Shown: positions 34,627 to 43,842 of the stretch, piece by piece
Layout of the letters: every line of letters starts with the position of its first letter
How positions within the stretch are numbered: the stretch's first letter is position 1
From: Bradyrhizobium erythrophlei
GTDB taxonomy: Bacteria; Pseudomonadota; Alphaproteobacteria; Rhizobiales; Xanthobacteraceae
Direction: 5' to 3'
DNA length: 64,000 nt
NCBI GenBank assembly: GCA_900129675.1
Contig: FSRD01000001.1
Location: forward strand, 7,677,501-7,741,500
The notes under the pieces: model-generated
The model's input: only the letters and a program-made list of their open reading frames with translations
The model's database searches: none
Told to the model about the DNA's origin: nothing
Position numbers and translations under genes: made by a program

Positions 34627-35079
34627 ATGATATCGCTCAAAATCAACGGGCGCACCTACTCGGTACAGGCTCCCGACGACATGCCATTACTCTGGGTCCT
34701 GCGCGACCTTCTGAACCTAAAGGGCACCAAATTCGGATGCGGAATCGCGCAATGCGGCGCATGTACCGTACATGTGGACGGCCGGCCCGTTCGATCCTGC
34801 ATGTTGTCGGCGGCGAACGTCGGCTCTCGCGAAGTTACGACGATCGAAGCCATCGGGCAAAAGGAGAGCGGGCGCAGGATTCAGCAAGCGTGGCTCGATC
34901 TCGAGGTCGTACAATGCGGCTACTGCCAGTCGGGTCAGATCATGAGCGCGGCGGCCCTTGTCGAGCGCAATCCCTCTCCCGATGATGCTGAAATCGATGC
35001 GGCAATGGCCGGAAACATCTGCCGTTGCGCGACCTACGCCCGGATACGCGCCGCGATCAAGTCGGCCTCCCGCACATGA
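34627..35079 (+). CDS. Molybdenum hydroxylase 2Fe-2S subunit (IorA-like)
   Basis: 150 residues from ATG 34627. The plant-type 2Fe-2S cluster cysteines are in FGCGIAQCGACTVHVDG and one in VRSCML. The second cluster is in CGYCQSGQ and CRCATYARIR. This is the small electron-transfer subunit of isoquinoline 1-oxidoreductase-type aldehyde/xanthine oxidases. It overlaps the large subunit by the ATGA at 35076, showing translational coupling. No FAD subunit is present, as expected for this subgroup, which passes electrons to cytochrome c. Confidence 0.92.
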   Translation: MISLKINGRTYSVQAPDDMPLLWVLRDLLNLKGTKFGCGIAQCGACTVHVDGRPVRSCMLSAANVGSREVTTIEAIGQKESGRRIQQAWLDLEVVQCGYCQSGQIMSAAALVERNPSPDDAEIDAAMAGNICRCATYARIRAAIKSASRT

Positions 35080-37226
35080 CCGGGCACCTGTCGATTTCCC
35101 GTCGCAAGTTGATCGTCGGCGGCCTCATGGTCGCCTTCGCCTGTAGCACCCGAGCAAGATCCGCAACGTCCAAAGCGACAGGCCCTAGCACAATCGGCGG
35201 TTTCGTCCGTATCTCGCAGGAGGGAGGCATATCGCTGGTGATGCCAAGCGTCGAGATGGGTCAGGGTGTCTACACCGCGGAAGCGGCTTTACTGGCCGAG
35301 GAACTCGACGTACGTCTCGATCAGATCGCGGCGATTGCCGCTCCGCCCGACGCATCGCTTTACGCGCAGCCTCTCTTCAAGGCCCAGATGACCGGCGGGT
35401 CCACCTCGATCCGAGGATTTTGGACCCCTCTTCGGCAGGCTGGAGCCGCTGCGCGATCCATGCTCGTTGCTGCGGCGGCGCAGGCTTGGGGAGTGCATCC
35501 GGACGAATGCTCCACGAAGGACGGCACGGTCCTGCATTCATCGACGGGCCGCGTGCTAAGATACGGAGAGGTCGCTGAATTGGCTGCGACCCTGCCGATG
35601 TCAGAACATCCGAAGCTCAAGTCGCCCGGAGATTTCAGAATCATCGGCAAATCCCAACGTCGCATCGATACGCCGGTGAAGGTGAACGGAAGCGCCGTCT
35701 ACGGGATCGACGTGGCGGTTGACGGAATGAAGACCGCGGCTGTGGTGATTAGCCCCGTGGACGGAGGCAAGGTAAAATCGGTCGACGAAACCGATGCGCG
35801 AAAGATCCCGGGCGTAATCGACGTCCTGCACATCGGCGACGCGGTCGCAGTCGTCGGCGAACACTATTGGGCCGCCCGCGCCGGCGTCGAAGCACTGAAT
35901 GTCGATTGGGATCTGGGACCGAACGCGAAGCTGACCACTGCGTCGATCCGGGCCGAGGTCGCGAAAGCGGCCGATGAGGGGACACCGCTCAAGGCGCTCG
36001 AACACGGCGACGTCGAGGCCAGGCTCAGGAGTGCCGCTAAGCGGCTAACAGCCGAATACGAACTTCCATTTCTGGCTCACGCGACGATGGAGCCGATCAA
36101 TACGACTGTTCACGTTCGCCCCGATGGCTGCGACATCTGGGTCGGAACTCAGACACCCGTGGTGGCTCAGAAACACGCGGCCAGGATCACGGGACTTCCG
36201 GTCGATAAGGTGACCTTGCACAATCATCTCATCGGAGGAGGATTCGGGCGCAGGCTTCAGGCGGATACGATCGAGCAGGCCGTTCGTTTTGCCAAGCAGG
36301 TCCCCTACCCTCTGAAGATCATTTGGACACGGGAGCAGGATATCCGGCACGATCGCTTCCGCCCCTGCTATCTCGACAGACTTGCAGCGGGTCTGGACGA
36401 GCAAGGCAGGCCCTCGGTCTGGACCCACCGCACCACGTCGGGAACGGTCAGACGCTACTTCGACGAAGACGGTTGGCCGGACGGAAAGCTCGACAAGGAT
36501 GCTGTCGATGGGGCCTGGGACAGCCCCTATGCATTTCCTGCTATTCGCGTCGATTGGATCAGGCATGATCCGCCGGTCAAGCTGAACTGGTGGCGCGGCG
36601 TCGGCCCTACGCACAACGTCTTCGTCGTCGAGAGCTTCCTGGACGAGTTGGCGCATACGGCAGGACAGGATCCGATCACCTATAGGCGGTCATTGCTCGA
36701 CGCCAATCCGCGCGCAAGGGCCGTGCTGGACAAGGTTGCCGACGCCGCCGGCTGGAACATGCCGTCGGAGCCGAGGACAGGGCGTGGGGTGTCGCTACAT
36801 CAGAACTTCGGAACCTACGCTGCTCTGGTCGTCGAAGTCGCGGTGGCCCCCTCGGGCGAGATCTCACTGAAGAAGATCGTGGCGGCCGTCGACTGTGGTA
36901 TCCAGATCAATCCGGACATCGTCCGCGCGCAGATCGAGGGCGGCGTTCTGTTCGGACTATCAGCCGCTCTGTTCAACGGCATAACTTTCGATGAGGGCCG
37001 CGTACAACAGGGCAACTTCAACGACTATAGACAACTTCGCATCAACGAGACACCGCCGATTGAGGTCCATCTTTTGAATAGCGGCGAGAGGCCCGGCGGC
37101 CTCGGCGAAGTGGGAACGGTGTCTGCGGCCCCGGCGCTCGGGAACGCAATCTTCGCGGCGACCGGCGTCCGCATCCGCCGCCTGCCGATCGATCGGAAGC
37201 TACTTTCAAAGCGGGAAAGCTCATGA
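35076..37226 (+). CDS. Molybdenum hydroxylase large subunit (IorB-like)
   Basis: 716 residues from ATG 35076. A twin-arginine-like signal SRRKLIVGGLMVAFACSTRA indicates export with cofactor. Molybdopterin-binding segments include VMPSVEMGQGVYTAEAALLA, QAQMTGGSTSIRGFW-like (KAQMTGGSTS), HNHLIGGGFGRRLQAD, and the C-terminal EVGTVSAAPALGNAIFAATG with the catalytic-type Glu context GGLGEVGT. Length and lack of a FAD domain fit the isoquinoline oxidoreductase beta family; the substrate is an aldehyde or N-heterocycle (not resolved). It is coupled to the cytochrome gene by ATGA at 37223. Confidence 0.93.
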   Translation: MTGHLSISRRKLIVGGLMVAFACSTRARSATSKATGPSTIGGFVRISQEGGISLVMPSVEMGQGVYTAEAALLAEELDVRLDQIAAIAAPPDASLYAQPLFKAQMTGGSTSIRGFWTPLRQAGAAARSMLVAAAAQAWGVHPDECSTKDGTVLHSSTGRVLRYGEVAELAATLPMSEHPKLKSPGDFRIIGKSQRRIDTPVKVNGSAVYGIDVAVDGMKTAAVVISPVDGGKVKSVDETDARKIPGVIDVLHIGDAVAVVGEHYWAARAGVEALNVDWDLGPNAKLTTASIRAEVAKAADEGTPLKALEHGDVEARLRSAAKRLTAEYELPFLAHATMEPINTTVHVRPDGCDIWVGTQTPVVAQKHAARITGLPVDKVTLHNHLIGGGFGRRLQADTIEQAVRFAKQVPYPLKIIWTREQDIRHDRFRPCYLDRLAAGLDEQGRPSVWTHRTTSGTVRRYFDEDGWPDGKLDKDAVDGAWDSPYAFPAIRVDWIRHDPPVKLNWWRGVGPTHNVFVVESFLDELAHTAGQDPITYRRSLLDANPRARAVLDKVADAAGWNMPSEPRTGRGVSLHQNFGTYAALVVEVAVAPSGEISLKKIVAAVDCGIQINPDIVRAQIEGGVLFGLSAALFNGITFDEGRVQQGNFNDYRQLRINETPPIEVHLLNSGERPGGLGEVGTVSAAPALGNAIFAATGVRIRRLPIDRKLLSKRESS

Positions 37227-38522
37227 ATCGGCGGCGCACGCTCATCGCCGTAGGCGCTCTAGGTGTCGTCGGTGCGATTTCGGCCGCATGCTTCTTCTTT
37301 TGGCCTGCCTCTATCGAAGCGGTCCAGGCCACGCACGCGCAACCAACCGGAACCGCACTGGTCGCGAAAGGCGAGTATCTGACCAAAGCGGCCGATTGCG
37401 CCGCCTGCCATACGGTTCCCGGCGGCGAACCATTCGCGGGCGGGCGTGCTTTCAAACTTCCGTTCGGTACGATCGTATTCGACCAACATCACGCCCGATC
37501 AGGAAACGGGGATCGGCCGGTGGAGCGATGCGCAATTCGTGAGAGCGCTACATCGGGGAATCGGCAGAAATGGAGAGGATCTCTATCCCGCCTTTCCGTA
37601 TACGGCTTATGCGCTTCTGTTGACCGACGACGTTCTTGCCATCCGTGCCTATCTTTCGACGTTGCAGCCGGTGACCTCGCCGAACGCCGATAACACGCTC
37701 GTCTTCCCCTTCAACCAGCGGTACGTGCTGAGAGCCTGGAAGCTCCTGTTCATGCCGACCAGGCAATGGGAGCCTTCTGCGGCCCACGACGCGGCATGGA
37801 ATCGCGGATCGTATCTCGCCGAAGCACTCGCGCACTGCGGCGATTGCCACACCCCCCGCAATCTGATGTTCGCGACGAAGAGTAGCAGGAAATACGCCGG
37901 AGCGGTCGTTGACGGTTGGAAGGCCTACAACATCACTTCTGACAGCGAGACCGGCATAGGCGCATGGTCCGACGCCGAAATAGAACAGTATCTGTCTTCC
38001 GGGCATGCGCCCGCGCACGGCAGCGCTGGAGGTGGCATGGGAGAAGCGATCGATCTCAGTCTTCGTCATCTCTCCTCCGAAGACATCGCAGCGCTGACCC
38101 GATATCTGAGCACCATTCCGGCACAACGATCGGAACTCGCCGCCCACATCGATCATCATCCGGCCACGTTGAAGGGTGCCACGGCCTGATCGCCGGGACC
38201 GAATCGCAACGAGAGTATCGGGTTCCAGATTTTCGCGTCGGCTTGCGCCAGCTGCCACGGCTGGGACGGGACCGGTCAGCAGACCGACCATGCAGAATTT
38301 CTCGGCTCACCCGCGGTGAACGACCCGTCGGGCGTCAATCTCGTCCGCGCTGTGCTTGAAGGGGTCAAGATCGGGTCGCCCAAGGGCGATAACCTGATGC
38401 CTTCGTTCGCTGCTGCCTATTCCGACGCTGAGATCGCTTCCGTCAGTAACTATGTCATAGGGCATTTCGGCGGGAAGCAAGGCAGCGTCACCTCGGCCGA
38501 CGTGCGCGCCGCCCGCAATTGA
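37223..38522 (+). pseudogene. Triheme cytochrome c subunit, broken by a frameshift and a stop
   Basis: The gene starts at ATG 37223 with a membrane anchor (RRTLIAVGALGVVGAISAAC). It has three heme-binding motifs: CAACH (~37400), CGDCH (~37840) and CASCH (~38260). An extra G near 37469 shifts the frame: after LPFGTI the expected YSTNITPDQETGIGRW continues in another frame. That frame then meets TGA at 38187-38189, and beyond it the third heme domain reads on to 38522. Intact, it would be the electron acceptor of the IorAB-like enzyme. Two lesions suggest real inactivation, unless the sequence has errors. Confidence 0.8.
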
Positions 38523-38633
38523 GAGGTCGCTCGTCACGGCTGCGATTTAGACACAGTGCAATCTCGGAGGCAAAGCATAGGCCCCCGCCAAAATCCATCT
38601 TGGCGAAGTCGTGCGACACCAGTTTCGGTGCTC

Positions 38634-39440
38634 TCAGCGTCCTCTGAATCGTGGCTTGCGCCGGCCCAGGAACGCCTCGACGCCTTCCTTGTGGTCCTCG
38701 GTCAGGCTCGTCAGCGCGAACTGGTCGACGTCCATATGGCTCGCGAGATCGTCCAGCGCGTGTGCGAGGCGGTTAACGGTCAGCTTGGTCATGGCGACTG
38801 ACAGCGGCGGTTGCGCGGCGACCTTGGCGGCGAGTTCCATCGCGGCGTCGAATGCCTTGCCGGGATCGGCCACCTGCTCCACCAGACGCCATTCATAGGC
38901 CTCGGCCGCCGAGATGCGTTGATCGGCCAGGATCACCGCCTGCTTGGTGCGCGCCGGTCCCATCAGATGCAGCATCCGCGGCACGCTCTGCCAGCTCATG
39001 TTCATGCCGAGCCCGATCTCGGGCACGCGCAGATGGGCATCGCTGGCCATGACCCGGAAATCCAACGCCACGGCCAGCGCCACGCCACCGCCGACGCAAA
39101 AGCCCTCGATGGCGCCGATCGTGATCTGCTCCATCTCCTGCCAGGCCCGCGTCAGCCGCGGTCCGAGTTTCAGGTGACGGCGCAGCGCGCCGAGATCCAT
39201 GGTCTTGCGCGACCGGCCCTCGGGATCCCTGAGGTCGAAGCCGGCACTGAACGCTTTGATGCCGCCGGTAAGCACGACGACCGAGGTTTCGGCATCATCC
39301 TCAAAGCTGCGGGCGGCATCGGTGAGCTGGCGCAGCGCCTCCGGCGACAGTGCATTGATGCCGTCGCCGCGGTCGAAGCGCACCACGGCAATGCGGCCCT
39401 CGGGGCCGTGGCCCTTCTCGATGGTGACAAACTTCGTCAA
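38634..39440 (-). CDS. Enoyl-CoA hydratase/isomerase family protein
   Basis: 268 residues, crotonase fold. The oxyanion-hole segments are AFSAGFDLRD (about 62-72) and EGFCVGGGVALAVALDFRV (about 111-130). The region RVPEIGLGMNMSW carries the candidate catalytic Glu. The C-terminal helix HMDVDQFALTSLTEDHKEGV matches hydratases. It acts on an acyl-CoA; whether it hydrates or isomerises is not clear. It diverges from the nitrile hydratase operon. Confidence 0.9.
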   Translation of the reverse strand: MTKFVTIEKGHGPEGRIAVVRFDRGDGINALSPEALRQLTDAARSFEDDAETSVVVLTGGIKAFSAGFDLRDPEGRSRKTMDLGALRRHLKLGPRLTRAWQEMEQITIGAIEGFCVGGGVALAVALDFRVMASDAHLRVPEIGLGMNMSWQSVPRMLHLMGPARTKQAVILADQRISAAEAYEWRLVEQVADPGKAFDAAMELAAKVAAQPPLSVAMTKLTVNRLAHALDDLASHMDVDQFALTSLTEDHKEGVEAFLGRRKPRFRGR

Positions 39441-39575
39441 CGCGGCGTCTCCCCTGCTCTCGTTTCTTGATTTGACGATAGCTTACAAATGCCCGGAGCG
39501 CCTGAAACCCCTGGGTACAAGGCTAGCAGAGTCTGCACCTCGACATAGCCCGGATTTTGCGCCTATCTTGGACCC

Positions 39576-40211
39576 ATGACCGATCATGATCACGACCATC
39601 ATCACCACGATCACGACCATTCGGAATTGTCGGAGACCGAGCTGCGCGTCCGCGCGCTCGAGACGATTTTGACCGAAAAAGGCTATGTCGAACCGGCCGC
39701 GCTCGATGCCATCATCCAGGCCTATGAGACCAGGATCGGGCCGCACAATGGCGCCCAGGTTGTCGCAAAAGCCTGGACCGATCCCGCTTTCAAGCAGGCC
39801 CTGCTCGATGACGCCACCAAGGCGGTGAGCACGCTCGGTCATGTCAGCCGGGTCGGCGACCATCTCGTCGCCGTCGAGAATACACCGCAGCGCCATAACA
39901 TGGTCGTGTGCACGCTGTGCTCTTGTTATCCCTGGGAAATGCTGGGGTTGCCGCCGGTCTGGTACAAGGCCGCACCCTATCGCTCGCGCGCCGTCAAGGA
40001 CCCCCGCGGCGTGCTCGCCGACTTCGGCGTCAGCCTGCCGAAGGAAACCGAGATCCGCGTCTGGGATTCGACCGCCGAGACGCGCTTTCTGGTGCTGCCG
40101 ATGCGGCCAGAGGGTACCGAGGGCTGGAGCGAGCAGCAGCTCGCCGAGCTCGTGACGCGCGACTCCATGATCGGCACCGGATTTCCGAAGACGCCGGGCG
40201 CGCCATCATGA
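39576..40211 (+). CDS. nthA: Nitrile hydratase alpha subunit, cobalt type
   Basis: 211 residues. The metal-binding motif is VCTLCSCY with Cys112, Cys115, Ser116 and Cys117. The Thr in CTLC marks the cobalt-type rather than the iron-type enzyme. It hydrates nitriles to amides with the beta subunit. An unusual N-terminal His/Asp-rich stretch (MTDHDHDHHHHDHDHS) may store or bind metal. It is coupled to nthB by the ATGA overlap at 40208. No amidase gene lies in the operon. Confidence 0.95.
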   Translation: MTDHDHDHHHHDHDHSELSETELRVRALETILTEKGYVEPAALDAIIQAYETRIGPHNGAQVVAKAWTDPAFKQALLDDATKAVSTLGHVSRVGDHLVAVENTPQRHNMVVCTLCSCYPWEMLGLPPVWYKAAPYRSRAVKDPRGVLADFGVSLPKETEIRVWDSTAETRFLVLPMRPEGTEGWSEQQLAELVTRDSMIGTGFPKTPGAPS

Positions 40212-40867
40212 ACGGCGTGCACGACATGGGCGGCATGGACGGTTTTGGCAAGGTTGAACCCGAGCCGAACGAGCCGATGTTTCATAGCGAATGGGAAGCG
40301 CGCGTGCTGGCGATGGTGCGTGCGATGGGGGCTGCCGGAGCCTTCAACATCGATACGTCGCGGTTCTATCGGGAGGCCTTGCCGCCACACGTCTATCTGT
40401 CGAGTTCCTATTACAAGAAATGGTTTCTGGGGCTCGAAGACCTCTTGATCGACAAGGGATTCATCGCAGCCGAAGACGTCGCCGCCGGACACGCCGTGCA
40501 GCCGCCGAAACGGCTCAAGCGCGGCAAGTTTGGCCTCGATGATGTCGAACGCATCATGGTGCGCGGTAAATTCGCCCGCGTCGCGTCCGCGCCGGCGAAA
40601 TTCAAGGCTGGTGATCGGGTGCGCGCGAAAAACATTCACCCCCTGACCCACACACGGCTGCCGCGCTACGTGCGCGGCCATGTCGGCGTGGTCGAGCGCG
40701 ATCACGGCTGCCAGGTGTTTCCGGATTCAGCGGCGACGGAATCCGGCGAGAACCCGCAATGGCTCTACACCGTCGTGTTCGACGGCGCTGAGCTCTGGGG
40801 CCCGGATGCCGACCCGACGGTCAAGGTGTCCATCGACGCGTTCGAGCCCTATCTGGAGCCGCTGTGA
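40208..40867 (+). CDS. nthB: Nitrile hydratase beta subunit
   Basis: 219 residues from ATG 40208, overlapping the alpha stop. N-terminus MNGVHDMGGMDGFGKVEPEP is the family signature. The C-terminal domain includes FKAGDRVRAKNIHPLTHTRL and PRYVRGHVGVVERDHG, the SH3-like barrel. It forms the heterodimer interface and channel of the enzyme. Standard length for the family. Confidence 0.95.
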   Translation: MNGVHDMGGMDGFGKVEPEPNEPMFHSEWEARVLAMVRAMGAAGAFNIDTSRFYREALPPHVYLSSSYYKKWFLGLEDLLIDKGFIAAEDVAAGHAVQPPKRLKRGKFGLDDVERIMVRGKFARVASAPAKFKAGDRVRAKNIHPLTHTRLPRYVRGHVGVVERDHGCQVFPDSAATESGENPQWLYTVVFDGAELWGPDADPTVKVSIDAFEPYLEPL

Positions 40868-41241
40868 TGGACGAAGCGAGCGTGCGCGCGACGGCGGCCC
40901 TGCCCGGCATTCCCCGTGATGAGGACGGCCCGGTGTTCCGCGAGCCCTGGGAAGCGCAGGCCTTCGCGATGGCGCTCGCGCTGCATGCGCGTGGACTGTT
41001 CACCTGGAACGAATGGGCTGCCGCCCTCGCCCGCGAGATCAAGCGGGCGCAGGCGGCCGGCGATCCCGACACCGGCGAGACCTACTACCGGCATTGGCTG
41101 GCGACGCTGGAAAATCTGGTCGCCGAGAAAGGCGTCGCGAGCTCCGATACCCAGCACCGCTACCGCGAGGCCTGGGACCACGCCGCCGACCGCACGCCGC
41201 ATGGCCAGCCAATCGAGCTGACGCCGGCGGATTTCGGCTAG
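40867..41241 (+). CDS. Nitrile hydratase accessory (activator) protein
   Basis: 124 residues; ATG 40867 overlaps the beta stop (GTGATG; GTG 40864 is an alternative). The domain resembles the nitrile-hydratase beta N-terminus: PVFREPWEAQAFAMALALHA, FTWNEWAAALAREIKRAQAA, YYRHWLATLENLVAEKG. Proteins of this family deliver cobalt and oxidise the alpha subunit by subunit exchange. Third gene of the operon; the absence of another cobalt chaperone fits. Confidence 0.88.
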   Translation: MDEASVRATAALPGIPRDEDGPVFREPWEAQAFAMALALHARGLFTWNEWAAALAREIKRAQAAGDPDTGETYYRHWLATLENLVAEKGVASSDTQHRYREAWDHAADRTPHGQPIELTPADFG

Positions 41242-41327
41242 CACTGCCGGAAGTGACATTTTAGCCAGCCTCGACCCGTGGTCGCTTGTCGGAAAGGCAC
41301 CGTTCACTCCAGCGCGAGAACAAGCTC

Positions 41328-41831
41328 ATGACCAAATTATTCCCGGCGCGCATGACCGCCCGGCTTGATGGCGATTTCGTCGTATTCCTGATCGGGATGC
41401 GCGTGAACAAATGGTGGAAGTTTTGGAAATGGGGACCGGTGGCGACTGCGATGCCGCGTATGCTGACCGAGCTTGCCGAACGGCCGGAACTCGGGCTCTT
41501 GCATGCCCGCACGGTGTTTGGATTTCCCAATCTGCTTGTCATTCAGTATTGGCGCAGCTTCGAGCAATTGCACGCCTATGCGTCCGACCGATCGCTGGCT
41601 CATTTACCGGCATGGCGCGACTTCAACCGCAAGATAGCTTCGAACGGCGACGTCGGGATTTGGCATGAGACCTACCTTGTGAAGGACGGCGCGCACGAGA
41701 GCGTCTACAACAACATGCCAATCTGGGGATTGGCCGCCGCAGGCGCGCATGTGCCGGCCGAGGGATCGCTCAGGAGCGCCAAGGGCCGCTTGCGCCAGAC
41801 CGACGGAGCGGATCAGCCGGCAAACGTTTAG
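41328..41831 (+). CDS. DUF4188-type protein
   Basis: 167 residues from ATG 41328. It begins MTKLFPARMTARLDGDFVVF, with conserved FLIGMRVNKWWKFWKWGPVA, LHARTVFGFPNLLVIQYWRS and WHETYLVKDGAHESVYNNMP, a ferredoxin-like alpha/beta fold that resembles small monooxygenase-type or heme-binding dimers. The assignment to DUF4188 is from memory. Located 86 bp after the nitrile hydratase operon; a link is possible but not shown. Function unknown. Confidence 0.65.
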   Translation: MTKLFPARMTARLDGDFVVFLIGMRVNKWWKFWKWGPVATAMPRMLTELAERPELGLLHARTVFGFPNLLVIQYWRSFEQLHAYASDRSLAHLPAWRDFNRKIASNGDVGIWHETYLVKDGAHESVYNNMPIWGLAAAGAHVPAEGSLRSAKGRLRQTDGADQPANV

Positions 41832-41868
41832 GTCTTGCCCCACCGACAACCGAACGGCTAAGCCGCGC

Positions 41869-41979
41869 CTCCCGAATATTCTCGCCATCCCCTTGCCCGC
41901 AACGCACAGGCCGGGCACTCGCCGCAGCCAAAACCCCAATCGTGCTGCGCGCCGCGCTCGCCGAGATAGCAAGTATGAT
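41869..41979 (-). pseudogene. Duplicated tail of queC
   Basis: Matches 42985-43098, the 3' end of queC, with only scattered mismatches. It encodes HTCYLGERGAQHDWGFGCGE and CPACALRARGWREYSG in the minus strand. The rest of the gene is absent. Confidence 0.85.
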
Positions 41980-42235
41980 TTTCTATTTCGGTGACAGTGC
42001 TGGACTGCACCCCATAAGTGAGACACGGCAATTTCTGTGACAGGGTGTTGATCACGGTTGTGTCAGGTGGTTTTGGCCTACGCTTGCCGGCTCGAGCGTG
42101 CGCCGGTCAATCGCGCGAGGCGTGCGAGAAAGCGGCGTCGCCGTGCGGCACCGAAGGCGACGGAAATGCCGCCTGCGCAATCGCTGGAAACGAATTCAAC
42201 CCCCGCCGGGACGCAGGACCGGCGTATAATTCGGA

Positions 42236-42745
42236 AAATCCGAAATATCGCTTGCGCCGTCGGGCAAATCAGCGGTACAAGCTCGCCCCAACCCGGCCCG
42301 AGGAGAGGGGCGTTGGCCATCGTCACGGAACGTGGGCCGGGAATGCGGTGGACGCGGCAGCGTCGGCGCGAGACGGAATTGCAGGGCGGGATTTCCCGTG
42401 AGCGATATCGTCCGCGCAAGACGACGGCGCCAATATCCGGCGAAGCCTCACGGCTAAGACGGGTTGCTGCGTACGGCAAAAGCGTGTGGTCCTGGCACCC
42501 GTTGCTGGTGTCAAGCCGGTGGAGATTTTGCGGGCCCAACCGGGTTTCGCAAAATCGCAGATCCGCCGACGACGGTGACAAGACGAATTCGTCGCCGGGG
42601 AGAGCGCGCCATAAGCCGTAAAGCCATTGCGCAGGGGATGCCGGATGCCTCCGCTTCACCTGTATGCTCGTGTGCGCATTTTTTTGTGCACATTGCACAC
42701 GAGACCGCGGGTGCAGCGTGCACCCGGCATTCCCTGCTCCCTCTC
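42236..42745 (+). repeat. ~0.5-kb dispersed repeat, copy A
   Basis: Aligns along its length with the inverted copy B at 58862-59340. Shared landmarks are GACGGTGACAAGACGAATTC-like/ATTCGTCGCCGGGGAGAGCG, TGTGGTCCTGGCACCCGTTG, GGTGGACGCGGCAGCGTCGG and GAGACCGCGGGTGCAGCGTG. It lacks a conserved reading frame; frames shown in it are fortuitous. Similar intergenic blocks are frequent in bradyrhizobia (memory). Confidence 0.75.
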
Positions 42746-42819
42746 AAGGGGAGAATGTTTTTGCAAAGCTCGGGTGATCAGCGCCGCGAGAAGGTAGGCT
42801 CATGTCTGCAGTCAGAGCA

Positions 42820-42930
42820 CCGTCATTGCGAGCGAAGCGAAGCAATCCATCTCAAAGAATGGATTGCTTCGTCGCGGAGCCTGTCATCGGGCGCGTGTTC
42901 GCGCGACCCGTTGGCTCCTCGCAATGACGG
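42820..42930. repeat. CATTGCGAG palindromic element, copy 1
   Basis: Begins CCGTCATTGCGAG and ends with its complement CTCGCAATGACGG. The interior also has a stem AATCCATC.../...ATGGATTGCTTCG. Same type as 56321-56437 and 58668-58760. Sits downstream of queC. Confidence 0.85.
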
Positions 42931-42979
42931 TAGTGACTCCATGAAAGCTGAATCGCTGAACGAAGCCATCATTGCATTC

Positions 42980-43690
42980 TCACCTTCCCGAATATTCTCG
43001 CCATCCCCTTGCCCGCAACGCGCAGGCCGGGCACTCGCCGCAGCCATACCCCCATTCATGCGGCGCGCCGCGCTCGCCGAGATAACAAGTGTGGGAATGC
43101 TCGCGGATCAGATCGACCAGCCCTGCCCCGCCAAGATCGTGCGCGAGTTTCCAGGTCGCGGCCTTGTCGAGCCACATCAGCGGCGTATGCAGTTCGAAGG
43201 ATTTAGCCATGCCGAGACTGAGCGCGGCGTTCAACGCCTTGATGGTTTCGTCGCGGCAATCCGGATAGCCGGAATAATCGGTCTCGCACATGCCGCCGAT
43301 GATGTGCCGGATGCCACGCCGATAGGCCAGCGCGGCGGCAAAGGTGAGAAACACCAGATTGCGGCCCGGCACGAACGTATTGGGCAGGCCGTCGGCGCCC
43401 ATTTCAATCGCGACATCGCGTGTCAGCGCAGTGTCGGAGATCTCGGCCAGCGTCGGAACCTCCAGCGTGTGGCTCTCGCCGAGTTTTGCCGCCCAATCCG
43501 GCCGCAAGGCCTTCATGCCCGTAAGCAAACGGTCGCGGCACGCAAGCTCGATGGCGTGACGCTGCCCGTAGCTAAAGCCGATCATTTCGACATGGGCGAA
43601 GCGCTGCAGCGCCCAGGCAAGGCAGGTGGTGGAATCCTGTCCGCCGGAAAACAGCACCAGCGCGGTATCGGATGGGGATTGATTGTTCAT
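42980..43690 (-). CDS. queC: 7-cyano-7-deazaguanine synthase
   Basis: 236 residues. The PP-loop LVLFSGGQDSTTCLAWAL (about 11-28) binds ATP. It converts 7-carboxy-7-deazaguanine to preQ0 in queuosine synthesis. The C-terminal zinc site is in YLGERGAPHEWGYGCGECPA (cysteines of HTCYL, GCGEC and PAC). Further family blocks are NTFVPGRNLVFLTFAAALAY and GGMCETDYSGYPDCR. Complete, despite a partial duplicate of its tail at 41869-41979. It stands alone among repeats and is divergent from mazG. Confidence 0.95.
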   Translation of the reverse strand: MNNQSPSDTALVLFSGGQDSTTCLAWALQRFAHVEMIGFSYGQRHAIELACRDRLLTGMKALRPDWAAKLGESHTLEVPTLAEISDTALTRDVAIEMGADGLPNTFVPGRNLVFLTFAAALAYRRGIRHIIGGMCETDYSGYPDCRDETIKALNAALSLGMAKSFELHTPLMWLDKAATWKLAHDLGGAGLVDLIREHSHTCYLGERGAPHEWGYGCGECPACALRARGWREYSGR

Positions 43691-43842
43691 TCATTGGCCT
43701 TTAGCACCCACCCATGCGTTGGCCAATTGCCCACCTTTTGTTTGGGCCAATCGGTGGAAATATCGGCTGTTTCGGCCCGTTCCGCTGGGATCGAGCGGCC
43801 GCTTGCGGCATAAAGCCAAAACCCAAAAAACTCCGGTGCCCG

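Noticed and set aside
42078..42698. 206-codon minus-strand frame in the dispersed repeat
   Set aside because: Copy B of the repeat does not keep the frame, so it is not a conserved gene.
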